Positions 1 to 9,141 of a stretch of DNA of 64,000 nucleotides are shown in pieces. This DNA is from Paenibacillus radicis (ex Xue et al. 2023) (GTDB lineage Bacteria > Bacillota > Bacilli > Paenibacillales > NBRC-103111), in NCBI RefSeq assembly GCF_024722015.1, contig NZ_JANQBD010000021.1, positions 62,001-126,000 of the forward strand. Reading direction: 5' to 3'. The notes below the pieces were generated by a model. That model did not search any database and was not told where the DNA came from. It saw only the letters and a list, made by a program, of their open reading frames with translations. The translations under genes and the position numbers were made by a program. The first letter of the stretch is position 1. Each line of letters begins with the position of its first letter.

Positions 1-905
1 AAGAAATGGTGCTGGAAGGAAAGGTCGGCAGAGTGACCTCTGTGGATTTAAATTGGTACATCGACACCTACCATGGAGCCAGCTACTTTAAACGGTGGAA
101 TCGTATTCGCGAGCATTCCGGAGGGCTGTCCATTCATAAGAGCTCCCATCATTTCGATTTGGTTAATTGGTGGATTGGCCAGAAGCCGAAAGAAGTGTTT
201 GCTTATGGAGCGCGCAACTATTACGGGACTGATGGAGCCATGAATCCGAAAAAGGAGGACGGACGCTATTGTGCAACCTGTGATGTCAAACAGGATTGCA
301 ACTATTTTATGCGTTGGTCATCCCGAAGCAAGGAAGTACATGTGAAAGATGACCATATCGGTACGGAAGGCCCGGCAGACGCAAATGCTAAAGCACCGTA
401 CAGCCTTTATCGGGCTGATTCCTGTATCTTCGATTCGGAAATCAATATCGAAGATACCTATTCAACGAACGTCAAATATGACGGCGGAGCGCTGCTGTCC
501 TACTCCGTCAATTTCTCGCTTCCTTATGAAGGCTACCGCCTTGCCATTAATGGAACGAAGGGCCGCATCGAAACGATGGAATACCATTCCTCTGGAAGAG
601 TACCGTTCCCGGTGCCGGAACAAACTATCGATTACTTCCCGTTATTCGGATCGAAGGAAACGATACATGTCGTACATAGGGAAGGTGGTCACGGCGGGGG
701 AGATCCGGCCTTGCTGGAGGATATTTTCCTCGGCTCCGATCCGAAGCGGGCGTATCCCATTTTGTCGGGCTCGATGGATGGCGCTTATTCAGTAGCTGCG
801 GGTGAAGCCGTCTGGAGATCGGTCCAGGAGAACCGCCCGATTCGTATTGAAGATGTACTTGGTATGAATCCACATGAACTGTTAAACAACAAGACGGGAG
901 GATGA
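1..905 (+). CDS. Gfo/Idh/MocA-family NAD(P)-dependent oxidoreductase, C-terminal part
   Basis: The reading frame is open from the left edge, so the gene starts outside the window and only about the last 300 residues are present. The N-terminal Rossmann dinucleotide-binding domain is missing. What remains fits the C-terminal substrate domain of Gfo/Idh/MocA sugar dehydrogenases. A glycine-rich turn leads into HKSSHHFDLVNWWIG, the usual His...His-x-x-Asp active-site segment. A cysteine group (CATCDVKQDC) follows and is common in a subfamily whose partner sugar is rarely known. It ends 3 bp before a sugar ABC permease gene, so it probably oxidises or isomerises the imported sugar. The substrate is unknown. 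Confidence 0.85.
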   Translation, partial: EMVLEGKVGRVTSVDLNWYIDTYHGASYFKRWNRIREHSGGLSIHKSSHHFDLVNWWIGQKPKEVFAYGARNYYGTDGAMNPKKEDGRYCATCDVKQDCNYFMRWSSRSKEVHVKDDHIGTEGPADANAKAPYSLYRADSCIFDSEINIEDTYSTNVKYDGGALLSYSVNFSLPYEGYRLAINGTKGRIETMEYHSSGRVPFPVPEQTIDYFPLFGSKETIHVVHREGGHGGGDPALLEDIFLGSDPKRAYPILSGSMDGAYSVAAGEAVWRSVQENRPIRIEDVLGMNPHELLNNKTGG

Positions 906-908
906 AGA

Positions 909-1862
909 TTGAAAACTCAGGTAACGAACGCGGCACAGACTAATTACAGCCGTAAGGCAAGCCTTCTCTGGAGCCGGATTGTCAAAAGCCGCTACTTGTA
1001 TGTAATGGTTACTCCGGGCTTGTTGTATTTCGCCTTGTTCAAATATTTACCAATGTGGGGGGTCTTAATTGCTTTCAAGGATTATCTCCCGTTTCGCGGG
1101 TTTTGGAACAGCCCTTGGGTTGGCTTCAAGCACTTTGACCGTTTTTTCCATGACCCGGTGTTCTGGCTGCTGTTTAAAAATACATTTATACTGGCTATCT
1201 ATAATATCGCTTTCTTCTTTCCAATCCCGATAGTAATCGCGTTGATGCTTAATGAGCTGCGGCTGGAATGGTTCAAAAGGTCGATCCAGACAGCTATCTA
1301 CATTCCGCATTTCGTATCATGGGTAGTCGTTGTCGGGATGGTGTATACCTTCTTCTCAACAGAGGGGGGCATCATCACCAATATGCTCGTCGATGCCGGA
1401 ATGGGCAAAATCAATTTCTTGATGTCTAACGACTGGTTCCGTCCGATGATCATTCTTGAGGTCATATGGAAGGAATCCGGTTGGGGAACGATTATTTTTC
1501 TGGCTGCACTCTCTGGGGTGGATCCAACTCTGTATGAAGCTGCCAAGATGGACGGGGCTAGCCGCTTAAGACAGCTATGGCATATCACATTGCCGGCTAT
1601 TCGCAGCACTATTGTCATCTTATTCATACTTCGTCTCGGCAATTTTCTCGATACCGGCTTCGAACAAATCTTCCTGATGCTCAATTCTACAAATAGGGAA
1701 GTAGGAGAGGTATTTGATACTTATGTATACTCCAATGGTGTACAACAAGGACAATTCAGCTTCAGCACAGCGGTCGGCTTGTTTAAGTCGTTAGTAGGCT
1801 TGGCCATGGTGCTTGCAGCTAACAAATTGGCCAAGAAGATGGGAGAGCAGGGAGTTTACTAA
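909..1862 (+). CDS. Sugar ABC transporter permease, LplB type
   Basis: This 317-residue integral membrane protein has about six hydrophobic segments and the cytoplasmic EAA loop (EAAKMDGASRLRQLW) that contacts the ATPase. It belongs to the LplB/UgpA class of carbohydrate permeases common in Paenibacillus. The start is TTG at 909, with GGGAGG at 896-901 inside the end of the previous gene. It forms a heterodimer with the permease encoded next. No ATP-binding gene lies in this cluster. Systems of this class usually share a general MsmX-type ATPase encoded elsewhere, which is an inference here. Confidence 0.9.
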   Translation: MKTQVTNAAQTNYSRKASLLWSRIVKSRYLYVMVTPGLLYFALFKYLPMWGVLIAFKDYLPFRGFWNSPWVGFKHFDRFFHDPVFWLLFKNTFILAIYNIAFFFPIPIVIALMLNELRLEWFKRSIQTAIYIPHFVSWVVVVGMVYTFFSTEGGIITNMLVDAGMGKINFLMSNDWFRPMIILEVIWKESGWGTIIFLAALSGVDPTLYEAAKMDGASRLRQLWHITLPAIRSTIVILFILRLGNFLDTGFEQIFLMLNSTNREVGEVFDTYVYSNGVQQGQFSFSTAVGLFKSLVGLAMVLAANKLAKKMGEQGVY

Positions 1863-1883
1863 TGTGGAAAGGAGGATGTTGCC

Positions 1884-2762
1884 ATGGTTCGCCAATCGCT
1901 CGGTTCACGCTTTTTTGATATAGTTAATGCCGGTATCCTGATCGCAGTTGCTTTATTTGCAGTCGTTCCATTTTTATTCGTACTGTCAGGCTCGCTTACA
2001 GCTTCAGAAGAGTTGGTCAAGCGCGGAGTTGTCTTGTTTCCGACTCAATTCTCTCTGGATGGTTACCGGTATATTTTTTCAACAAAAACAATTCTGTGGA
2101 GTCTAGGCGTGACGATCTTCATCACCGTTACAGGGACTTTAATCAATCTTTTTTTCACAACTTTGACGGCTTATCCGCTCGCGAGAAATGAATTTGTCGG
2201 GCGCCGGCCTATCATGCTGCTCGTACTGTTTACGATGCTGTTCAGCGGAGGCATGATTCCGACATTTCTTGTCGTCAAATCGTTTGGGATGCTAAATAGT
2301 TATTGGTCGCTGCTCATTCCAGGTGCTATAAGCGCGTTTAACCTGATTATACTGAGAAATTTCTTTCAGCAGCTTCCAGACGGGCTGGAGGAATCGGCCA
2401 AAATCGATGGCTGCAATGATTTTCAGATTTTAATCCGAATTGTGCTGCCGCTTTCGCTTCCAGCAATGGCTACCTTTGCCTTATTTTATTCAGTGGGGCA
2501 CTGGAATACATTTTTTAATGCTATTCTGTACATCAACGATAATACAAAATGGCCCATTCAAGTATGGCTTCGCCAAATTGTCATTTTATCCCAAGGGGGA
2601 ATCGGGGATTCCCAGCAAATGGGCAACGACTATGTTGCACCTCCCGGCGAAGTGATCAAGATGGCGGTTATCGTAGTCTCGACAGTGCCGATTTTGCTTG
2701 TGTATCCGTTTTTGCAAAAGCATTTTGCCAAAGGAGTATTGCTCGGCTCTGTAAAAGGTTAG
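1884..2762 (+). CDS. Sugar ABC transporter permease, YtcP/AraQ type
   Basis: This 292-residue membrane protein is the second subunit of the sugar importer. It shows an N-terminal membrane helix, the FSGGMIPTFLVVK segment typical of YtcP homologues, and an EAA loop read as EESAKIDGCNDFQI. The ATG at 1884 follows AAAGGAGG with normal spacing, 21 bp after the LplB-type gene. The order LplB-like, YtcP-like, lipoprotein is the standard Paenibacillus arrangement for uptake of plant oligosaccharides or aldotetraouronic-type sugars. The actual sugar cannot be read from the sequence. Confidence 0.9.
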   Translation: MVRQSLGSRFFDIVNAGILIAVALFAVVPFLFVLSGSLTASEELVKRGVVLFPTQFSLDGYRYIFSTKTILWSLGVTIFITVTGTLINLFFTTLTAYPLARNEFVGRRPIMLLVLFTMLFSGGMIPTFLVVKSFGMLNSYWSLLIPGAISAFNLIILRNFFQQLPDGLEESAKIDGCNDFQILIRIVLPLSLPAMATFALFYSVGHWNTFFNAILYINDNTKWPIQVWLRQIVILSQGGIGDSQQMGNDYVAPPGEVIKMAVIVVSTVPILLVYPFLQKHFAKGVLLGSVKG

Positions 2763-2819
2763 ACGGAATCGATTCTTTGAACGAATTACTAATATACAAT
2801 GATATCAGGAGGCATATAA

Positions 2820-4322
2820 ATGGATACAAAAGGATTATTCAAAAAGGGTCTGCTTACCGCAGGTGCCCTATCACTCGTCATCACTTCGGCATGTGCAAAT
2901 GAAGGAGAAAAGAAACCAAGTGGTGCCGCTCCAGCCGGTCCGATCGAAATTACGATGATGAACCAGTATTTGACTGCTGAGCCGCCCAAAATGGACAGTG
3001 AGCCGATGAAGCTGCTGCAGGAATATACCAACACTAAGCTTAACGTGACTTGGGTGCCAAGCGCCAGCTACAGTGAGAAGGTTACGGCTTCCATTGCTGT
3101 GGCAGGAGATTTGCCGAAGGTGCTGCTGGTCAAGGACGATCGCAATCCGGCTATCATCGAGGCGGCGCGGGCCGGCTTATTCTGGGAGGTAGGGCCTTAT
3201 CTGAAGGATTACCCGAACTTGAAAACGCTGGATGCAGCCCGCTTGAATAACATTTCCATTGACGGCAAAGTTTACGGTATATTCCGGTGGAGAGCGATTG
3301 CACGTAACGGTCTAATTATCCGTAAGGATTGGCTCGATAACCTGGGTCTTCAGGAGCCCAAAACGATAGAGGAATTATTGAATGTGTTCAAGGCATTCAC
3401 TTATAATGATCCGGACAAGAATGGAAAGAACGATACATTCGGTATTGCATTTGACGCCAACAGCGCACAATTTTATCACTTTCTGTCCATTTTGGGGGCA
3501 CCTAATACTTGGGAGTATAAAGACGGCCGCATGACGCCGGATTTCATGACCAAGCCTTACATGGATACTCTTAAGCTGCTTAAGCAAATGTATGCGGATA
3601 AAGTATTCAACAGTGATTTCCCTGTAGTTAAAGACCGTACGGTACTGCTGAATCAAGGTAAAGCAGGTGTCTACATCGGGGCTTATGATGATTTGAATGC
3701 GAGATTTACTGATTTATTCAAATCGAATCCGAACGCGAAGCTGGACACCATCCCGAACGTAAGCGGTCCTAACGGCATCAAGGTACAAGGGGGCACCGGC
3801 TATAATAGTGTGTTCATGATTCCCAAAACAAGTGTAAAAACAGAGGCTGAGCTCAAGCAGGTATTAACATTTATCGACAAGCTTGGTGATGAGAAAGTAC
3901 AAAATCTGATGACTTGGGGAATTGAAGGCAAACACTATAAGGTAGAAAATGGTAAAGCTGTTCGCATCGACGAGAAGGTTTTCACAGATGAGGTGTACAA
4001 CACTTTATTCCAGTTAATGGTATTTGATGGCAGCAAGGCTATTGCAGGCAATGTCGATCCAAGCGTAGCCAAATTCAATAAGCTGATTCAGGAAAACGAG
4101 AAATATGCCGTTCCAAATCCGGCTCTGCCTCTCCTCTCCAAAACGTACATGGAAAAAGGAAAGCAGCTTGATCAGGTGATTACCGATGCCAGAACTAAAT
4201 TCATTATAGGTGAACTTGACGAGAAGGGCTTTGAGCAGGCGGTGGCGAATTGGCAGAAAAATGGCGGCGACCAAGTGATCACTGAATATAAGAGCGATTA
4301 TGAGAAAACGATGAAAAAGTAA
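2820..4322 (+). CDS. Extracellular sugar-binding lipoprotein of the ABC importer
   Basis: This 500-residue protein has a short lipoprotein signal: KKG, a hydrophobic stretch, then the lipobox LVITSAC with the lipidated cysteine at residue 25. It is an LplA-like cluster F/D substrate-binding protein of the kind paired with LplB and YtcP permeases. The mature chain has the usual two-lobe pattern, including a DPDKNGKNDTFG calcium-like loop near residue 198 seen in this family. AGGAGG at 2808-2813 precedes the ATG. It is the last gene of the transport operon, followed by a weak hairpin terminator. Confidence 0.9.
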   Translation: MDTKGLFKKGLLTAGALSLVITSACANEGEKKPSGAAPAGPIEITMMNQYLTAEPPKMDSEPMKLLQEYTNTKLNVTWVPSASYSEKVTASIAVAGDLPKVLLVKDDRNPAIIEAARAGLFWEVGPYLKDYPNLKTLDAARLNNISIDGKVYGIFRWRAIARNGLIIRKDWLDNLGLQEPKTIEELLNVFKAFTYNDPDKNGKNDTFGIAFDANSAQFYHFLSILGAPNTWEYKDGRMTPDFMTKPYMDTLKLLKQMYADKVFNSDFPVVKDRTVLLNQGKAGVYIGAYDDLNARFTDLFKSNPNAKLDTIPNVSGPNGIKVQGGTGYNSVFMIPKTSVKTEAELKQVLTFIDKLGDEKVQNLMTWGIEGKHYKVENGKAVRIDEKVFTDEVYNTLFQLMVFDGSKAIAGNVDPSVAKFNKLIQENEKYAVPNPALPLLSKTYMEKGKQLDQVITDARTKFIIGELDEKGFEQAVANWQKNGGDQVITEYKSDYEKTMKK

Positions 4323-4327
4323 CGGTA

Positions 4328-4360
4328 AAGGGGGGCCGCAGCGGGTTCCCCTTCACTTTT
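4328..4360 (+). terminator. Probable weak rho-independent terminator
   Basis: AAGGGG at 4328-4333 can pair with CCCCTT at 4348-4353, and a T-rich run (CACTTTTCTTT) follows. It sits 6 bp after the binding-protein stop and separates the transport genes from the regulator. The short stem makes readthrough likely. Confidence 0.5.
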
Positions 4361-4459
4361 CTTTCAAATGTCTCGCTGATGATTATATGATTTCATCAAG
4401 CTCTGTGCGATAATGGTGGCAGAATTATCTCCCTATGGACATAAGAAAGAGAGAACGCC

Positions 4460-6754
4460 ATGAAGCTGAGCTTGTCCCGCTATCAGATTAAATTATTCAC
4501 CTTATGCCTGTTGTTTGGAGCTATCCCTGTTATAGTCCTGGGCATTTTTTCGTATCTCAAATCCTCCAGCATTATTGAAAGCAAGGTGCTGCAGGGGAAT
4601 GATCAATTGCTGCTGCAAACACAAACCCAGCTTGAAAATACTTTGAAAATCATTGATTTTTCGATCTTTCAGGTGGCGAGCTCACAGGCAGTAAGCGATG
4701 TTCTTCAAACGCCGATCCAAGCAAAGGATTTTCCATTGGTTGATAAATTGCTTGAAACGCTGCAGCGTATTCAAATCTACGAGCTTGGGATTAGGGATAT
4801 TCAGTTAATTAACCTGGAACATCAATGGGTCATTAGCAACAAAGGCTATGTTAAGCTGGATGAGTTTTCGGATGCGAACCGACTCTCTTCTTACAAGCTT
4901 CTGGACAAGCCCTTCAAATGGGTTACTCAAGTATCGGATGACCGGAACGGGGAGTCCATGGCTACGAGTATAACCTTGGTCAAACGGTTTCCTAGCTATT
5001 CGGGCAATCCATCTGCGTTATTAGTCACTCAAATGTCCAATCAAGAGCTGTTCAGGCTGCTGCCGAAAAGCAGTGAGCTGGGGTCCCTCGTCATTCTCGA
5101 TGAGAATGGGGAGATCATAACTAATAGCCTGAAGTCCGGATTTGATTCGGCCTTGCGAAATTCACCATTGTTTGGCGATGTAAAGCAGACACCGGAAGCC
5201 AGCGGCTATCGAATCGGTCAAATCGGTTCAGAGGAATATGGCTTTACCTTCCGCAAAAGTTCCTATAACGGTTGGACCTATCTGTCTATTGTCTCAATAG
5301 ACAGTATTACGCGCGAGTCGAAATCAATCGGATGGGCTACCATTTGGGCAAGTGTCATTATCATTGTCCTGATTATTCTGCTGTCAATGCAGGGAGCAAA
5401 CAAGCTTTATTCCCCCTTGCGCAGCTTGTATCAGAAGACGGCTGGTTCAGACGATGCTTCCGATCCTCAGGAGCCGCAGGATGAGTTCCAGGCAATCGAG
5501 CGGCGAATGGAGAAGATGTCGCAGAATTACATTCATATGACCAGTCACGTGCAGAGGCTGAGGCAGCAGCTGAAACCGTTTATGATATTCAAGCTGGTGC
5601 AGGGAGAATTGACGCATAAGGAAATCGAGGAGCAGCTTCAATTATTCGGATTTTCCCGGAAATTTCGCTGGCTTGCCGTGGTAGCCATTCAGATCGACAC
5701 GTTGGAGCAAACTCGTTATTTGGAAAGCGACCGCGATTTGCTGTTGTTTGCGATCAGTAACATTGTCGAGGACACGGTTCCGCCGGAGCATCGCTTGAGT
5801 CCTGTTGTCATTGAACAATCGCAGGTGACTGTCTTTAGCGGAGATCATGAATCGGTTGAAGCTTTCAAGGTATTCATGTACGATACAATCAAGCAGGTTC
5901 AGGAAAATGTGCTGGCCTTTCTTGGTCTGCCTGTCAGCGCAGGGATTAGCCGCCCGTATTCAAACTACGATAGTACGCCGAAAGCGTATGCTGAAGGTCT
6001 GGACGCTTTGAAATACCGTATTACGAAGGATACCGAGACGATTCTTTTTATCGAGAATGAAGAGCCGGAGACGCAAATGGTGTATTTTCCCGAGCATTTG
6101 GAGAAGCAGCTTGTCGAGGCAGTAAAGTTCTCGGATGAAAGACGGGCTTCTGCTTTGCTGAAGGAATTTTTGCAGATTTTGTCCAACCGGGAGCTGACGC
6201 ACAACCAAATGCAGAACTGGCTGATGAAGCTTTTGCTGGATTTGCTGTACATTCCGGAGCTGCCGGATACCGCCTTCTCTTCGCTTGATACGAATGCCAT
6301 ACCACTGTATGTACAGCTGAAAAGGCTTAATACCGTTCAAGAAATTGAGCAATGGTTTACCCAGCAAATCATTGAGCCCATCATTCGCTCGGGAGAACAA
6401 AGCAATGAAGCACCGTACAATAAAATATCCAATGAGGTTATCCGCATTATTCAGAGTGAATATGACCGCGAGCTAACGCTCGAGGAATGTGCTTCAAGGC
6501 TTAACTATCATTCCAGCTATATCCGTCGCGCATTGAAGAAGAGCTTGGACATTAATTTTACTGATTATTTGCTTACGCACCGGATGGAAGTTGCCAAGAA
6601 ATGGCTGGTGGAAACGGAAATGAAAATTTCGGATATGGCTCAGAAGCTTCAATATAATAACCCGCAAAATTTTATCCGTTATTTCAAAAAAACGACAGGC
6701 ATGACGCCGGGGCAGTATCGGGACATGTGGTTAAACAACGAAGGCGGGGAATAA
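4460..6754 (+). CDS. Membrane-anchored AraC-family transcriptional regulator
   Basis: This 764-residue one-component sensor has a transmembrane helix at about residues 12-32, an extracytoplasmic sensory region of about 260 residues (Cache-like), and a second helix at about 290-312. A cytoplasmic linker with a degenerate cyclase-like segment follows. Two C-terminal AraC helix-turn-helix motifs lie at about 655-764, where LTLEECASRLNYHSSYIRR and ISDMAQKLQYNNPQNFIRYF are visible. Such proteins sit beside LplB/YtcP transporters in Paenibacillus and activate them when an oligosaccharide is sensed outside. Here it lies between the transporter and two enzymes and probably controls both. GAAAGAGAG precedes the ATG. 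Confidence 0.88.
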   Translation: MKLSLSRYQIKLFTLCLLFGAIPVIVLGIFSYLKSSSIIESKVLQGNDQLLLQTQTQLENTLKIIDFSIFQVASSQAVSDVLQTPIQAKDFPLVDKLLETLQRIQIYELGIRDIQLINLEHQWVISNKGYVKLDEFSDANRLSSYKLLDKPFKWVTQVSDDRNGESMATSITLVKRFPSYSGNPSALLVTQMSNQELFRLLPKSSELGSLVILDENGEIITNSLKSGFDSALRNSPLFGDVKQTPEASGYRIGQIGSEEYGFTFRKSSYNGWTYLSIVSIDSITRESKSIGWATIWASVIIIVLIILLSMQGANKLYSPLRSLYQKTAGSDDASDPQEPQDEFQAIERRMEKMSQNYIHMTSHVQRLRQQLKPFMIFKLVQGELTHKEIEEQLQLFGFSRKFRWLAVVAIQIDTLEQTRYLESDRDLLLFAISNIVEDTVPPEHRLSPVVIEQSQVTVFSGDHESVEAFKVFMYDTIKQVQENVLAFLGLPVSAGISRPYSNYDSTPKAYAEGLDALKYRITKDTETILFIENEEPETQMVYFPEHLEKQLVEAVKFSDERRASALLKEFLQILSNRELTHNQMQNWLMKLLLDLLYIPELPDTAFSSLDTNAIPLYVQLKRLNTVQEIEQWFTQQIIEPIIRSGEQSNEAPYNKISNEVIRIIQSEYDRELTLEECASRLNYHSSYIRRALKKSLDINFTDYLLTHRMEVAKKWLVETEMKISDMAQKLQYNNPQNFIRYFKKTTGMTPGQYRDMWLNNEGGE

Positions 6755-6811
6755 GCTGTTATGTACCGTCCATGTAAAGTACTATTTTATAAACAATAAG
6801 GAGCTGTAACT

Positions 6812-8032
6812 ATGGGAAACCAATATTCGGACCTGTCTTATTTGCATTTGAACGGCGCTCTAACTCAAGCGCAAAAGGATGTTACCCTTGACGACTTAGA
6901 GGCCGCGGCTACTTCCAAGGTGCTGCAGGCTGATGAAATTAAATCTCCTGTAATTATAGAATCGATGGAACTTCTGTTTAACAACGGTTTATATTTTCTG
7001 CGCACCAGGTCAAAGGACGGGTCTGTAGGAGTGTCAGTGGCAAGCGAGAGGGCGGAATATTTGCATCCGCTTCTTAAGCAGCTGATTATCCCGTTTTTTA
7101 TAGGCAAGGATGCAAGGGATTTGGAAGCGCTCTTAGACGGCGTCTATGTTTATGAAAATAACTATAAGCTGTCGGGGCTAGCATTATGGTGCTGCATTTC
7201 GTGGGTAGAAGCAAGCCTGCTTGATCTGCTGGGCCAAATAAGCGGTAAGTCGGTAGGGGATCTCCTGGGAGGAGTTATCCGCAACGAGGTTCCTATTTAT
7301 GTGGCGAGCGGTAACAGAGGAACGACACCTGAAGAGGAAATCGCGGTACTCCAAGAAAAGGTAGCCGATACTGGCGCGAAGGCAATTAAATTCAAGGTAG
7401 GGGGCCGGATGAGTAAAAATACCGACTCTATTCACGGACGTTCCGAGAGCCTTATTTATATGACGCGCAAAATTTTCGGTGATGAGATGAGCATTCATGC
7501 GGACGGCAACGGCTCCTATGATCCTCCTATGGCTATTGAATATGGCAAAATGCTGGAGGAAATCAACGCATTCTTCTATGAAGAGCCTTGTCCCTTCGAG
7601 CATCTGGAGGATACGAAGGAAGTGGCCGATGCATTAAGAATTCCTATGGCATTCGGAGAACAGGAAACAAGCATGAGGCGCTTCAGATGGATCATCGCTA
7701 ATGACGCAGCACAGGTAGTACAACCGGATTTGCAATATAACGGCGGTTTTATTCGGAACACAAGGATTGCAAGGATGGCTGCTTTAAAAGGAATACCGGT
7801 AACACCGCATATATCCAGCGGATATGGGTACGTTTATGTACTTCATTTTGCTTCTTATATTCCTAATATAGGTAAGTTCCAGGAAAACAAAACGGGAGTT
7901 AAAGATACCCGCTTCTTATTTTCACCGCAAATGGAAGTCAAGGATGGGGTTATAAATGCTCCTACAGGCCCGGGTCTGGGTATGGACGACTCGGTTGTTA
8001 CAAGCGTGCTTCGCAAAGCTTATACGGTCTAG
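6812..8032 (+). CDS. Enolase-superfamily enzyme (mandelate racemase/muconate lactonizing type)
   Basis: This 406-residue TIM-barrel enzyme abstracts a proton next to a carboxylate using bound magnesium. A Lys-x-Lys motif (IKFKVGG, about residue 191) is followed by metal ligands in HADGNGSYD (about 228), FYEEPCPFE (about 254) and FGEQE (about 282). A histidine in TPHISSGYG (about 331) would complete a mandelate-racemase-like acid-base pair. These features suggest a sugar-acid dehydratase or racemase, although the substrate is not determined. AAGGAG precedes the ATG. It is followed 21 bp later by a hydrolase gene and fits breakdown of the sugar imported by the upstream transporter. Confidence 0.82.
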   Translation: MGNQYSDLSYLHLNGALTQAQKDVTLDDLEAAATSKVLQADEIKSPVIIESMELLFNNGLYFLRTRSKDGSVGVSVASERAEYLHPLLKQLIIPFFIGKDARDLEALLDGVYVYENNYKLSGLALWCCISWVEASLLDLLGQISGKSVGDLLGGVIRNEVPIYVASGNRGTTPEEEIAVLQEKVADTGAKAIKFKVGGRMSKNTDSIHGRSESLIYMTRKIFGDEMSIHADGNGSYDPPMAIEYGKMLEEINAFFYEEPCPFEHLEDTKEVADALRIPMAFGEQETSMRRFRWIIANDAAQVVQPDLQYNGGFIRNTRIARMAALKGIPVTPHISSGYGYVYVLHFASYIPNIGKFQENKTGVKDTRFLFSPQMEVKDGVINAPTGPGLGMDDSVVTSVLRKAYTV

Positions 8033-8053
8033 GGAAAGGAGGGTGCAGCTGAC

Positions 8054-9076
8054 ATGTGGAATCCGGATGATTTTCTTGCACAATTGTATAAGGAGACTCC
8101 TGCGTACGCCTTTCAAGCGGGAACCTATGATGAATGGGCTGAATGGAGAAATCGTTTAAAGGAAGTGCTTATACAATCACTAGTTTTACCGCCTAAATCA
8201 GACACTAAGTTGGATCCGGTTCTTTTGGAGAGGGTTGATTGCGGAGAATATATTCGGGAGCATATACAGCTTACTACAGCTCCGCATTTGATAATGCCGT
8301 TTTATTTGTTAATCCCTAAGAACGGTTCACAGCCCTACCCTGCTATCGTGGCTTGTCCCGGTCATGGCTATGGGTATAAGGAGTTAACGGGGCTGCTCCC
8401 GGATGGCAGTGTCCGGCCGGGGGAAGCGGGGATATACAAGGATTTCCCGATAGAGCTGGCTAAGCGAGGATTTATGGTGATAGTGCCTGAATTACTCGGC
8501 TTAGGAGATAGAAGGCTGGAGCAGGACAGGGCTAAGGAGCCCAAGGAAAATTCATGCTTCCGGTTATCGACGAATCTTCTTATGGCCGGAAAGACACTTG
8601 CCGGATACCGGGTGCATGAGATGATGCGCTGCGTAGACTATTTACAGTCCCGCAGCGATACGGCATCGGACCGGATAGGCTGTTATGGATTCTCCGGGGG
8701 CGGGCTGGTCATGGCACTAACGGCTGCTATCGATGAAAGAATACGTGCAGCCGTCATCAGCGGCTACACGAATACTTACAGGGATAGCATTCTCGCGAAG
8801 CCTCATTGCTCGGATAATTATATCCCAGGACTTTTTAATGCTGCCGAGATGCCCGATATTTTCGGTTTGATCGCTCCCCGGCCTCTGCTTATAGAGTCCG
8901 GTCAAGAGGATAAGGGGTTTCCGATTCATGGCACGCTCAAGGCGATCGATCAACTGAAAGCAATTTATCATGCAGCAAATGCGGATGATAAGCTTGATAA
9001 GGACATCCATCCAGGGCAGCATGAGGTTTCCGGCCGAGTAGCCTTTGATTGGCTTAAAGCTCATTTATCCGTGTGA
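8054..9076 (+). CDS. Alpha/beta hydrolase, acetyl-xylan-esterase or dienelactone-hydrolase like
   Basis: This 340-residue soluble protein has an oxyanion segment (CPGHGYG, about residue 97), the nucleophile elbow GFSGGG with Ser near 214, an acidic residue in GQEDKG (about 284) and a histidine in HPGQHEV (about 319). Together they make a full catalytic triad. It resembles Firmicute family-7 carbohydrate esterases and the large alpha/beta hydrolases of sugar clusters, and it lacks a signal peptide. A very strong AAAGGAGGGTG lies before the ATG. It is the last gene of the plus-strand sugar cluster and ends just before a bidirectional terminator. Deacetylation of an imported oligosaccharide is a reasonable guess. 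Confidence 0.78.
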   Translation: MWNPDDFLAQLYKETPAYAFQAGTYDEWAEWRNRLKEVLIQSLVLPPKSDTKLDPVLLERVDCGEYIREHIQLTTAPHLIMPFYLLIPKNGSQPYPAIVACPGHGYGYKELTGLLPDGSVRPGEAGIYKDFPIELAKRGFMVIVPELLGLGDRRLEQDRAKEPKENSCFRLSTNLLMAGKTLAGYRVHEMMRCVDYLQSRSDTASDRIGCYGFSGGGLVMALTAAIDERIRAAVISGYTNTYRDSILAKPHCSDNYIPGLFNAAEMPDIFGLIAPRPLLIESGQEDKGFPIHGTLKAIDQLKAIYHAANADDKLDKDIHPGQHEVSGRVAFDWLKAHLSV

Positions 9077-9086
9077 AGGGACAGAT

Positions 9087-9126
9087 AAAGGCTGCTGCCC
9101 ATCAGTAAATACAGGCAGCAGCCTTT
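9087..9126. terminator. Bidirectional rho-independent terminator
   Basis: AAAGGCTGCTGCC at 9087-9099 and GGCAGCAGCCTTT at 9114-9126 form a perfect 13-bp stem with a 14-nt loop. A-rich and T-rich flanks allow it to end both the plus-strand hydrolase transcript and the minus-strand HAD phosphatase transcript. Confidence 0.85.
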
Positions 9127-9141
9127 CCCTTAATCATCCAC

